Assembly: GCA_002452515.1 (NCBI GenBank)
Contig: DKEN01000102.1
Coordinates: 13,010-27,139, forward strand
Length of the DNA: 14,130 nt
From: Spartobacteria bacterium UBA6821
GTDB lineage: Bacteria > Verrucomicrobiota > Verrucomicrobiia > Chthoniobacterales > UBA6821
Reading direction: 5' to 3'
In this document: piece by piece, positions 7,648-14,130 of the stretch
Layout: every line of letters starts with the position of its first letter
How positions within the stretch are numbered: position 1 is the stretch's first letter
Position numbers and translations under genes: made by a program
Notes under the pieces: generated by a model
What the model saw: only the letters and a program-made list of their open reading frames with translations
Database searches by the model: none
Told to the model about the DNA's origin: nothing

Positions 7648-8420
7648 AGAACACCATCACCCGCACTCGACTCGATCAGCATCTGCATGAGGCGGGATAT
7701 TTTGATTCCCGAGAAAAGGCTCAACGCGCCATCCTCGCCGGACAGGTCACCGTGGCTGGTCAGATCGCTGATAAGCCTGGCACGAAAATCAATCCTGAAA
7801 GTGAAATTCTGATCACCGGGCGCGATCGCTATGTCGGCAGGGGTGGTCATAAACTCGAAGGGGCGCTCACGGGCTTCGGAATTGATCCGACTGGAATGTC
7901 GTGTCTTGATCTCGGCTCCTCTACGGGTGGATTCACAGACTGCCTGTTGCAACACTGGGCGGCTCATGTGACGGCAGTCGATGTCGGGAGGGGACAACTG
8001 GCTTGGTCGTTGCGTCAAGATCCTCGGGTCGAAGTCCGCGAAGGCATCAATGCGCGCTATCTTACACCAAGTGATTTCACCCGCAGATTTGACCTGATCG
8101 TGGGAGACCTCAGTTTTATTTCATTGACTAAGATCCTCCCTGCCGCGTTTGAGTTACTGAATCCCGAGGGATGCATGATTGTCCTCATTAAACCACAGTT
8201 TGAACTCTCCCGCCCAGAAATCGGCAAGGGTGGCATTGTGCGCGACACCTCGGCCCGTCAGCGTGCCGTCGAGTCGATACGCTCCTGGGTGATCTCAGCG
8301 GGCCACCGTTTTGATCAGGTCATTGAATCCCCTCTCCCTGGCACATCTGGCAATATAGAGTTTCTTGCCCTTCTTCGTCGGGGTGACGCAACATCGGCTA
8401 TTCCCAATCCTCTTACATGA
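7644..8420 (+). CDS. tlyA: TlyA-family rRNA (cytidine-2'-O)-methyltransferase
   Basis: A 258-residue protein with the two-domain TlyA layout. An N-terminal S4-like RNA-binding domain (about 6-58, starting RLDQHLHEAGYFDSREKAQ) is joined by RYVGRGGHKLEGAL to an FtsJ-type SAM methyltransferase. The SAM site is CLDLGSSTGGFTDCLLQ (87-103). The Lys-Asp-Lys-Glu tetrad is present at Lys70 (GGHK), Asp155 (GDLSFIS), Lys183 (LIKPQFE) and Glu239 (GNIEFL), each one residue from the positions known in mycobacterial TlyA. That enzyme 2'-O-methylates cytidines in 16S and 23S rRNA; the old name haemolysin A is misleading. Short TlyA forms lacking an N-terminal extension often modify only 23S rRNA, and whether that holds here is not visible. 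It is coupled to both neighbours by ATGA overlaps. A tlyA-nadK neighbourhood is common in bacteria. Confidence 0.93.
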   Translation: MKNTITRTRLDQHLHEAGYFDSREKAQRAILAGQVTVAGQIADKPGTKINPESEILITGRDRYVGRGGHKLEGALTGFGIDPTGMSCLDLGSSTGGFTDCLLQHWAAHVTAVDVGRGQLAWSLRQDPRVEVREGINARYLTPSDFTRRFDLIVGDLSFISLTKILPAAFELLNPEGCMIVLIKPQFELSRPEIGKGGIVRDTSARQRAVESIRSWVISAGHRFDQVIESPLPGTSGNIEFLALLRRGDATSAIPNPLT

Positions 8421-9289
8421 TCAACACACCACCCAAGGTCATTGGAGTGATCGCCCACGCGGGGAAGGAGGGTGCTGCACCCGTAGTGCGTGCAGTCGTT
8501 TCAGAACTCAGGAGGCGCAACGTTCCCTTTTTCCTGGAAAAGATGACCGCTTCCCTGATTGGAGAGCTATCATCGCACGACGAGTCCTATCTGGCGGAAC
8601 ACTCTGATCTCCTGCTCGTCCTGGGGGGAGATGGTAGCATCCTGAGAGCACTTCATCGATCGGGAGGTCATATCCGTCCTATTTTCGGGATTAATATCGG
8701 CTCGCTGGGATTCCTTACCTGCCTTGGTTCCAATGAATATCTCCGTGCAGTCGAGTCGGTCGTCACTGGCAATTATTTGTTAAGTTCCCGCAGCCTGCTG
8801 GATCTGGAAATTTCTGGCTCTGAGGGAGTTATTCCGCTCGAACGCGCTCTCAATGATGTCACCATCAGTCGCGGTGAACGCTCCCAGCTTGTCAAACTTC
8901 AGATATCCGTTGATGGAGCATCGCTGACCGAATATCACGCCGATGGATTGATCGTGGCCACACCCACCGGTTCGACTGCTTACTCCTTGGCGGCAGGAGG
9001 TCCCATTCTCATGCCGGATAGCGGGGCACTTGTCATCACACCCATTTGCCCACATGTCCTGAGTAATCGCTCCTTGGTTATTTCTGATAAGAGTGAAGTG
9101 GTCATCTCTTCCACCGTAAATCAGCATGTTTTTGTGACAATCGATGGCCGCACCCCCCATGCGCTCAGCCCTTCCCAAAAAGTGATCCTCCGTCTCTCTC
9201 CACAGACACTGCCACTTGCCATGATGCCGGAATCAACATTCCCTGACATCCTGCGGCAGAAACTCAAATGGACAGGGAGTAATATCTGA
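8417..9289 (+). CDS. nadK: NAD kinase
   Basis: A 290-residue ATP-NAD kinase, the normal size. It phosphorylates NAD to NADP in the cytosol. The catalytic motif GGDGS is at 70-74 (Asp72), followed by FGINIGSLGFLT (90-101), the NAD-binding NDVTISRG (146-153), the long conserved block DGLIVATPTGSTAYSLAAGG (176-195) and PICPHVLSNRSLV (209-221). No key residue is missing. The start ATG overlaps the tlyA stop by 4 bp and the next gene begins 4 bases after its stop, so it is inside one transcription unit. In many bacteria recN follows tlyA-nadK; here its place is taken by a PTS EIIA-like gene. Confidence 0.96.
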   Translation: MINTPPKVIGVIAHAGKEGAAPVVRAVVSELRRRNVPFFLEKMTASLIGELSSHDESYLAEHSDLLLVLGGDGSILRALHRSGGHIRPIFGINIGSLGFLTCLGSNEYLRAVESVVTGNYLLSSRSLLDLEISGSEGVIPLERALNDVTISRGERSQLVKLQISVDGASLTEYHADGLIVATPTGSTAYSLAAGGPILMPDSGALVITPICPHVLSNRSLVISDKSEVVISSTVNQHVFVTIDGRTPHALSPSQKVILRLSPQTLPLAMMPESTFPDILRQKLKWTGSNI

Positions 9290-9293
9290 ACCC

Positions 9294-9755
9294 ATGAGCC
9301 TTCTTTCCACTTCGCTGCACTGCACAGACATTCATCTGAAGCTACGCGCCACCGATCACAGGGATGCCTTGGAAGAATTGCTCTCGGGTCTACGCAGTGA
9401 CAACCGCGTCAGAGATTGGGAAAAATTGCGCACTTCTCTGCTCTCCAATTCCGATAACGAGATCTTCAAGGAATGTCCCGGTACGCTCTTCCTCCATCAT
9501 GGACGCACGGAAAGCGTCAATACGCTTGTGCTGGCAGCAGGGCGTAGCACGATCGGCTTTTCTTCCGAATCAGAGGAAAAGAAGACGCGGTTGATCTTTT
9601 TGGCAGCAATTCCGGAAGCCATGAATAATGAGTATCTCAGGATCCTGGGAGCGATTTCGCGGGTCTGCCGTGAGGAGGAGACTCTGAAACTTCTCCTGAA
9701 TGCGGAGTCCTGTGACGCCTTTCTATTAGCCCTGGAAAAAGGATGCCGCCAATGA
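9294..9755 (+). CDS. PTS EIIA type-2 (PtsN-like) domain protein
   Basis: A 153-residue single-domain protein of the PTS_EIIA_2 fold (fructose/mannitol/nitrogen-PTS type). The phosphorylation-site region is GTLFLHHGR, where His69 aligns with the phospho-accepting His of the usual PHGR/PHAR motif and the preceding Pro is replaced by His68. Downstream family features are present: a strand RLIFLAAIPE (about 99-108) and the helix YLRILGAISRVCREEETLKLL-like region (about 114-133). The sequence is divergent, so the assignment is moderate. No HPr, EI, EIIB or EIIC gene is nearby, which suggests a regulatory role like PtsN rather than sugar transport. It follows nadK by 4 bases and its stop overlaps the start of the ABC ATPase gene, so it is co-transcribed with them. 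Confidence 0.7.
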   Translation: MSLLSTSLHCTDIHLKLRATDHRDALEELLSGLRSDNRVRDWEKLRTSLLSNSDNEIFKECPGTLFLHHGRTESVNTLVLAAGRSTIGFSSESEEKKTRLIFLAAIPEAMNNEYLRILGAISRVCREEETLKLLLNAESCDAFLLALEKGCRQ

Positions 9756-10567
9756 GCACTTCTCCTTCAGTGATACCCCCACCCCTCCTTGATGTCCGGG
9801 ACCTTAGGGTTCATTTCCCTATTTATTCCGGCCTCCTGCGCAGGAAAACAGGAGTTTTTAAAGCCGTGGACGGAGTCAGCTTCACGGTACAGGCGGGGAA
9901 GACAGTGGGCCTTGTGGGTGAAAGCGGCAGTGGTAAAACAACCATTGGCAGAACCTTGGTCAAACTGATCCAGGCAACGTCCGGTGAGGCTCTCTGGGAA
10001 GGAGAAGATATTCTTCCGATGAGCGAAAAGAATTTTTTTCATCTTCGACGTCGCATTCAATACATCTTCCAAGATCCTTTTGGTTCGCTTAATCCCAGAA
10101 TGACCGTCGGAAGTATTATCGGCGAAGCTCTTGAAATCCATTTCCCTGAACTAGATTCCGAGGAACGTGATGCTCGGGTCGATTCCCTGTTAAAACGCGT
10201 TGGACTAAAATCTGAAATGATGCGCCGCTTTCCCCATGAATTTAGCGGAGGCCAGCGCCAGCGCATCGGGATAGCCCGTGCCCTTGCCGTTGAACCAGAA
10301 CTGCTGATCTGTGATGAACCAGTCAGCGCGCTGGATGTCAGCGTCCAGGCGCAAATCGTCAATCTTCTTCAGGATCTCCAGGAAGAGTTGGGCGTCGCTC
10401 TTCTGTTCATTGCCCATGATCTGGCCGTTGTGGAGCATATCAGTGATTCGGTACTTGTCCTTCATCATGGTAAAATCGTGGAGTCAGGGCCCTCCCAAGA
10501 GGTACTGGAGAATCCCCGGGATTCTTACACCCGTGAACTTCTGGCGGCAGTTCCCCGACTGGACTGA
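9752..10567 (+). CDS. Oligopeptide/dipeptide-type ABC transporter ATPase (OppF/DppF-like)
   Basis: A 271-residue ABC ATPase. I chose the ATG at 9752 because it gives the ATGA overlap used across this operon and lies 8 bases after AAGGA; an ATG at 9743 would add three residues and leave no spacing. Walker A is GESGSGKT (56-63), the Q-loop is FQDPFGSLNPR (106-116, Gln107), the signature is FSGGQRQR (164-171), Walker B is LLICDEPVSALD (184-195) and the H-loop His is 222 (FIAHDL). The insertion YSGLLRRKTGVFKAVDGVSF after the first strand and SLNPRMTV are typical of OppF/DppF-type subunits, and the C-terminal VLENPRDSYTRELLAAVP is the usual tail. It would energise uptake of peptides or similar solutes, but no permease or binding-protein gene lies beside it, so its partners must be encoded elsewhere or beyond what this operon shows. 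Confidence 0.92.
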   Translation: MSTSPSVIPPPLLDVRDLRVHFPIYSGLLRRKTGVFKAVDGVSFTVQAGKTVGLVGESGSGKTTIGRTLVKLIQATSGEALWEGEDILPMSEKNFFHLRRRIQYIFQDPFGSLNPRMTVGSIIGEALEIHFPELDSEERDARVDSLLKRVGLKSEMMRRFPHEFSGGQRQRIGIARALAVEPELLICDEPVSALDVSVQAQIVNLLQDLQEELGVALLFIAHDLAVVEHISDSVLVLHHGKIVESGPSQEVLENPRDSYTRELLAAVPRLD

Positions 10568-10702
10568 CTGAAGGCTATTAGACTGAAGACTGTTAGACTT
10601 TTAGCCAGAGACGAACCCAAAGATAGCCCCATCATGAATGCAGCCGCTCCCTATCCCCTTCCCTCTCTTAACTAATAGCCCTCAGACTAAACCCCTTCAG
10701 CC
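10566..10702. repeat. Imperfect inverted repeat made of paired 15-bp tandem units
   Basis: The left arm holds two adjacent 15-bp units (10566-10580 and 10581-10595, 13 of 15 bases alike), each starting GACTGAAG. The right arm holds two units in inverted orientation (10673-10687 and 10688-10702). The best match is 14 bases with one mismatch, CTGAAGGCTATTAG at 10568-10581 against CTAATAGCCCTCAG at 10672-10685. The 70-odd bases between the arms are pyrimidine-rich and contain no convincing gene. A run of seven T (10703-10709) follows the right arm and touches the rodA ATG. The element could act as a long-range terminator for the upstream operon, a rodA leader structure or a REP/MITE-like intergenic repeat. 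Confidence 0.6.
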
Positions 10703-10709
10703 TTTTTTT

Positions 10710-11816
10710 ATGAATACCCTGACCCTTTCCCGAAAATTTCAATCCATGAACAAGCTCCTGCTGGCGCTCATGGTCGCTCTCTGTCTCTTTGGGATTTACG
10801 CGATCTACAGCGCCACCTGGATGAGGGATGTCCCATTTTTTACAAGTCAGATTCGTTGGCTTTTTATCTGCCTACCCATCTATTTTGTCGTCGCCTTCAA
10901 TGACTACCGATGGGTTCGATACGGAGCGATACCAATCTATGTCATCAGCGTTATCCTGCTCATCCTTGTTTTTTTTATCGGAGTGAAAGTCTTTGGTGCG
11001 CGCAGCTGGCTTAATCTGGGTTTTGGTAATTTTCAACCCTCTCAGATGGCCATATTCGGCGGTGTCCTGCTCTTCGCCCTCTTTCTCAGTGAATCCTCGG
11101 GAATGCATTCCGCTCTGCGAATTTTGATCTGTCTTGGTTTTCTCGCCGTTCCGTGTGTGCTGATCCTGATTCAGCCCTACTTGGGAGGCACCCTTGTCTG
11201 GCTTCCAGTCCTCTTTGCCATGCTTTATGTCGGTGGAGTACAGGTTCGTTATTTAGCAACACTGCTTCTCCTCGGCATCGCTCTCATCCCGGTTGTCGTA
11301 AATTTCGGGCTGAAACCTTATCAAAAAGATCGAATTTTGATCTTCCTGGATCCTTCTCTTGATCCAAAGGGGGCCGGATGGACCATCAACCAGTCACTCA
11401 ATGCCATTGGCAGCGCCGGATTCTGGGGCAAGGGATTCAAGGCTCACAATACACTCAACGAACTTGGCTACCTTCCCAGCACCATCGTCCACACCGATTT
11501 CATCTACTCTGTGTTTGGTGAACAGCATGGATTTTTAGGTGCCCTGCTCCTGATACCAGCCTTTGCCATCCTCCTGCTCCTTGGCCTCTATATTGCCTCG
11601 AAGGCTAGAGATCAGCTTGGTCGCTTGCTCGCCGTTGGCATTGTCATGCTGCTTTTTACCCATGTTTTCATGAATATCGGCATGACCGTGGCCGTCACGC
11701 CGATCACCGGACTACCACTTCCGATGGTGAGCTATGGGGGCTCCTTCCTTCTTATCACGATTTCTTGTCTCGGACTGCTCCAGAGCGTCTGGATTCACCG
11801 CAAAACCATTTCTTAA
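10710..11816 (+). CDS. rodA: RodA/FtsW-family (SEDS) peptidoglycan polymerase, RodA-like
   Basis: The ATG at 10710 gives 368 residues and a usual short cytosolic lead before the first membrane helix; an earlier ATG at 10638 would add a Pro-rich stretch read from the repeat region. The protein is strongly hydrophobic with about ten membrane segments. SEDS hallmarks are IYSATW at the first helix, GARSWLNLG (96-104), QPSQMA (109-114), FLDPSLDPKGAGW (212-224, with the loop Asp thought to be catalytic, here Asp218), HTDFIYSVFGEQHGFLG (261-277) and TPITGLPLPMVSYGGS (330-345). RodA polymerises lipid II glycan strands for side-wall growth with a class B PBP. The motif usually read QPDLG is QPYLGG here (155-160). 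No mreBCD or mrdA gene accompanies it; instead trpS starts 13 bases downstream. The GLPLP-SYGGS block and lone position fit RodA better than FtsW, but that distinction is inferential. Confidence 0.88.
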   Translation: MNTLTLSRKFQSMNKLLLALMVALCLFGIYAIYSATWMRDVPFFTSQIRWLFICLPIYFVVAFNDYRWVRYGAIPIYVISVILLILVFFIGVKVFGARSWLNLGFGNFQPSQMAIFGGVLLFALFLSESSGMHSALRILICLGFLAVPCVLILIQPYLGGTLVWLPVLFAMLYVGGVQVRYLATLLLLGIALIPVVVNFGLKPYQKDRILIFLDPSLDPKGAGWTINQSLNAIGSAGFWGKGFKAHNTLNELGYLPSTIVHTDFIYSVFGEQHGFLGALLLIPAFAILLLLGLYIASKARDQLGRLLAVGIVMLLFTHVFMNIGMTVAVTPITGLPLPMVSYGGSFLLITISCLGLLQSVWIHRKTIS

Positions 11817-11829
11817 TCCTCTTCTACGC

Positions 11830-12792
11830 ATGCGCATTCTTTCCGGAATTCAGCCGACTGGCCTTCCCCATCTGGGCAACTACTTCGGCATGATGAAGCC
11901 TGCCATCGAGCTTCAGGAAAAGGGCGAAGCCCTCTACTTTGTTGCCGATCTCCACGCCCTCACCACGGTTCGTGATCCCGAGGCGCTTCGCCGCAATACC
12001 CTTGAGATCGCGATGGACTTCCTTGCCTGCGGTCTCGATCCAGGGAAAGCCTGCCTTTTCCGGCAGAGTGATATCGCCTGTGTTGCAGAGCTCTCCTGGA
12101 TTCTCTCCACAGTGACTCCGATGGGCCTCCTGGAACGATGTCACTCCTACAAGGACAAGCTTGCGAAGGGGATTCACTCCTCGCTCGGTCTCTTCAGCTA
12201 TCCTGTCCTCATGGCCGCGGACATCCTCGCCTACGACAGTGATGTTGTTCCCGTGGGCAAAGATCAGAAACAGCATCTGGAAGTCACCCGCGACATCGCA
12301 ATCAAGATCAACGAACTTTACGGGCCGGTCTTCAAACTTCCCGAACCGATCATTCGTGATGAATCCTCCGCAATTCTCGGAACCGATGGTGCCAAAATGA
12401 GTAAAAGTTATGGCAATACGGTGGAACTGTTTTTGGAAGAGGCTCCCTTGAAAAAGAAAATCATGGGTATTCAGACTGACTCTACACCCGTCGAATCTCC
12501 AAAACCAATCGAAGGATCGGCCATCCTGGGCATCTATCGCCATGTCGCCTCACCCAGCGACTACGCAGCGATGGAGGCTGAATTTCTCGCAGGAGGCACA
12601 GGATATGGTGAATTCAAGAAACGCCTTTTTGGTGCTGTCTGGGAATACTTCTCTCCGATGCGCGAAGAGCGCAGACGTTTTGCTTCAGACCCCGGAGAAG
12701 TGAACCGGTTTCTTCGCAATGGCGCGGAGCGAGCGGCAGCCATCAGTCATCCTGTGATGGAACGCCTTCGCCGAGCCATCGGATTGATTTAA
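11830..12792 (+). CDS. trpS: Tryptophanyl-tRNA synthetase
   Basis: A 320-residue class I aminoacyl-tRNA synthetase that charges tRNA-Trp. The start ATG at 11830 places the typical TrpS opening MRILSGIQPTGLPHLGNY at the N terminus; an upstream in-frame ATG at 11734 lies inside rodA and is rejected. The HIGH-type signature is PHLGNY (13-18), the tryptophan/ATP-site blocks are FVADLHALT (37-45), YPVLMAADILAY (124-135) and VPVGKDQKQHLE (140-151), and the KMSKS loop is AKMSKSYGN (188-196). The length is about the usual 320-340 residues and the C-terminal helical anticodon-binding part is complete. It follows rodA by 13 bases without a Shine-Dalgarno motif and is followed 59 bases later by the initiator tRNA, so the three may share a transcript. 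Confidence 0.96.
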   Translation: MRILSGIQPTGLPHLGNYFGMMKPAIELQEKGEALYFVADLHALTTVRDPEALRRNTLEIAMDFLACGLDPGKACLFRQSDIACVAELSWILSTVTPMGLLERCHSYKDKLAKGIHSSLGLFSYPVLMAADILAYDSDVVPVGKDQKQHLEVTRDIAIKINELYGPVFKLPEPIIRDESSAILGTDGAKMSKSYGNTVELFLEEAPLKKKIMGIQTDSTPVESPKPIEGSAILGIYRHVASPSDYAAMEAEFLAGGTGYGEFKKRLFGAVWEYFSPMREERRRFASDPGEVNRFLRNGAERAAAISHPVMERLRRAIGLI

Positions 12793-12851
12793 GAAAACAG
12801 GATGAATTACCTTGCGCACGAGTAAGGTCCTGATACTTTCTAACCTCTTGA

Positions 12852-12928
<77 letters not shown>

Positions 12929-12936
12929 CTTTAATT

Positions 12937-12977
12937 ACCCGTAGAAGCAGATAATAAAAGCCTCTACGGGTTTTTTT
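12937..12977 (+). terminator. Intrinsic terminator after tRNA-fMet
   Basis: The 9-bp stem ACCCGTAGA (12937-12945) pairs with TCTACGGGT (12963-12971), with a further GC/GC pairing after one mismatch, and is followed by a run of seven T (12971-12977). It lies 8 bases after the tRNA CCA end and should close the rodA-trpS-tRNA unit. Confidence 0.93.
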
Positions 12978-13036
12978 CTGAAATCCCCTGCCCCTTCTGC
13001 TCTCTTGCCATTTGGCTGGTTCCCGCCTCTTATTTG

Positions 13037-13060
13037 TTTAAAATCCAGTTAAATTTTAAA
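13037..13060. repeat. AT-rich perfect inverted repeat
   Basis: TTTAAAAT (13037-13044) and ATTTTAAA (13053-13060) are perfectly complementary with an 8-base loop. It lies in the 145-bp gap between the terminator above and the convergent PEP-CTERM gene, about 60 bases after that gene's stop. It may help end or stabilise the minus-strand transcript, but it is AT-only in its stem and could be chance. Confidence 0.4.
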
Positions 13061-13122
13061 GGAGACTCTCGTTGGATTCTCTTTTGAAATTGTGGAAGAT
13101 TTATAGCCCATTGTTCCTAGCC

Positions 13123-14130
13123 TTATAGGTTGGACGATGTACGGGATAAGAGCCGGCGTTTGCGATTGCGGGACCAAGCCCCAAATCCAAGCAGCGTAAG
13201 CGCGCCAAGGCCCAAGAGGGCATCCACGGATGGTTCCGGAACCATGGTGACTGTCAGGTCACCGCTGCCTGGATCGAAAATCCAGTTATAGGTGTTCTCA
13301 CTGAGCTTCCAGAGACCCCCGTTAAGGGTGAACCAACTGGCTCCCAGGGACACCTGATCAAAGTTGCCGGAAGTCGAACGCACCCCAAAGAGATTAAAAA
13401 TTCCAACCGAGGGCGAGTTATCCACAAGTTTAAGGATACCATTGTAGGTCAAAGTACCCGAGATGTTGAGGGCATCGTAGTCGGTACCGGCAACGCTATT
13501 CGTGCTTAATCCGGGGTTGAGAGTCAGCGTGGTCACCGCATTGGATCCGAAGATCAGGCTGCCAGCGAAGGAAATCAAACCACGGTTGACTCCGCTACCG
13601 GGAGTGAGATTGCCGCTGATGATAGCATCGCCTCCGATGGTGCCGGAACCTCCAAGCAGGGCACCCTCGTTGACGGTGAGAGTTCCCAAACCGGTGGCTG
13701 ATCCTGCAGTATTGCCGACTAGTAGGGTTCCCGCCAAGACCGTTGTCGGCCCAGTGTAGCTGTTGCTACCCGTCAGGATGGTGGTGCCGCTGCCGAGCAG
13801 GTTAACGCTGCCCGGGCCCGTGATGGAACTGGTCAATGTGTAGGTATTGGCCTGGTTGAAGTTGATCGTGCCTGTTCCATTGCCGAAGGTGATGCTGGGA
13901 GTAATAAGGGCATTGGAGGCGATGTTATCAGTGCCTCCGAAGGTTCCGAAGTTCAGTGTTCCAACGGAGCTGGAGTTTAGGGCAATCGTCACGCCTGCAT
14001 CAGCCACCACGACTCCTGACCCCAGGATATTGAGGGTGCCCGTGCCGGAGTTTCCAACCAGCACGGTTCCGCTGTTGCTCCACAGGGAGCCATTCACACT
14101 CACCGTTCCCGTGGAGCCGGGATCCTCATC
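13123..14130 (-). CDS. Autotransporter-type repeat protein with PEP-CTERM tail, C-terminal part
   Basis: The frame is open to the window edge at 14130 and ends in TAA at 13123, giving 336 codons of a longer gene; a GTG at 14103 is only an internal codon, since the frame continues upstream through DEDPGSTGTV. The sequence is rich in Gly, Ser, Thr and Asn with repeating short beta strands. It includes the autotransporter-associated beta-strand repeat pattern (ILTGSNSYTGPTTVLAGTL, then GLGTLTVNEGALLGGSGTIG), which predicts a right-handed beta-helix. The C terminus has VPEP, a hydrophobic helix (about 17 residues) and a basic SRNRKRR cluster, the PEP-CTERM signal cut and sorted by exosortase, followed by a nine-residue extension. 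It is therefore probably a large surface or matrix protein exported by Sec, not a true type V autotransporter. The N-terminal signal and full repeat number lie outside the window. Confidence 0.85.
   Translation of the reverse strand, partial: DEDPGSTGTVSVNGSLWSNSGTVLVGNSGTGTLNILGSGVVVADAGVTIALNSSSVGTLNFGTFGGTDNIASNALITPSITFGNGTGTINFNQANTYTLTSSITGPGSVNLLGSGTTILTGSNSYTGPTTVLAGTLLVGNTAGSATGLGTLTVNEGALLGGSGTIGGDAIISGNLTPGSGVNRGLISFAGSLIFGSNAVTTLTLNPGLSTNSVAGTDYDALNISGTLTYNGILKLVDNSPSVGIFNLFGVRSTSGNFDQVSLGASWFTLNGGLWKLSENTYNWIFDPGSGDLTVTMVPEPSVDALLGLGALTLLGFGAWSRNRKRRLLSRTSSNL

Noticed and set aside
10566..10702. CRISPR array or IS terminal repeats
   Set aside because: Only two 15-bp units per arm, directly adjacent with no spacers, and there is no transposase frame between the arms; it is better described as an intergenic inverted repeat.
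10638..10709. N-terminal extension of rodA from an ATG at 10638
   Set aside because: The extra 24 residues are Pro-rich, read through the right arm of the inverted repeat and the T-run, and are not expected before the first RodA helix.
11824..12543. 239-codon minus-strand frame opposite trpS
   Set aside because: Antisense shadow of trpS with no family resemblance and no promoter or ribosome site.
13123..14103. Complete gene starting at GTG 14103
   Set aside because: The frame continues upstream to the window edge with similar Gly/Ser/Thr content, so this is an internal valine and the gene is partial.

Overview
The window (about 14 kb) carries bacterial chromosomal DNA with twelve complete protein genes, two genes cut by the window edges and one initiator tRNA. 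The best guess for the organism is a member of Verrucomicrobiota (or a related PVC-group bacterium). This is inference, from three things: a PEP-CTERM-tailed autotransporter-repeat protein, the scarcity of Shine-Dalgarno motifs before start codons, and a RibD-like fragment that reads like homologues from that phylum. A TolC-type outer membrane protein and RodA point to a Gram-negative, wall-containing cell. I see no transposase, integrase, phage gene or CRISPR array.

Layout. (1) 1-199, plus strand: the last 65 codons of a TolC-family outer membrane efflux protein. (2) 4165 down to 228, minus strand: a tightly packed five-gene operon. In transcription order it holds a xylose-isomerase-like TIM-barrel protein, a YbhN/UPF0104 (LPG-synthase-like) membrane protein, an internally deleted RibD-type reductase fragment, an SRPBCC (START/cyclase-like) protein and a FabF-like ketosynthase. 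Two junctions are 4-bp ATGA overlaps. It looks like a small lipid or polyketide-related accessory pathway, but the product is unknown. (3) 6800 down to 4335, minus strand: glycogen phosphorylase, separated from the operon by a stem-loop. (4) 6970-10567, plus strand: a second tightly packed operon with a HAD phosphatase, TlyA-type rRNA methyltransferase, NAD kinase, a PTS EIIA-like protein and an OppF/DppF-like ABC ATPase, with three ATGA overlaps. (5) 10566-10709: an imperfect inverted repeat built from 15-bp tandem units, ending in a T-run that touches the rodA start codon. (6) 10710-12977, plus strand: rodA, trpS, an initiator tRNA-fMet and a strong intrinsic terminator. (7) 14130 down to 13123, minus strand: the C-terminal part of an autotransporter-type repeat protein with a PEP-CTERM sorting tail.

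Most genes are housekeeping: glycogen breakdown, NADP synthesis, ribosomal RNA modification, cell-wall elongation and translation. The points that deserve a second look are the ketosynthase/SRPBCC/flippase-like operon with its shrunken RibD gene, the repeat structure in front of rodA, the initiator tRNA with an A-U pair in place of one of the three conserved G-C pairs, a Tyr at the usual Asp of the RodA QPDLG motif, and the EIIA-like protein inserted after nadK. No clearly new defence or mobile system is visible.
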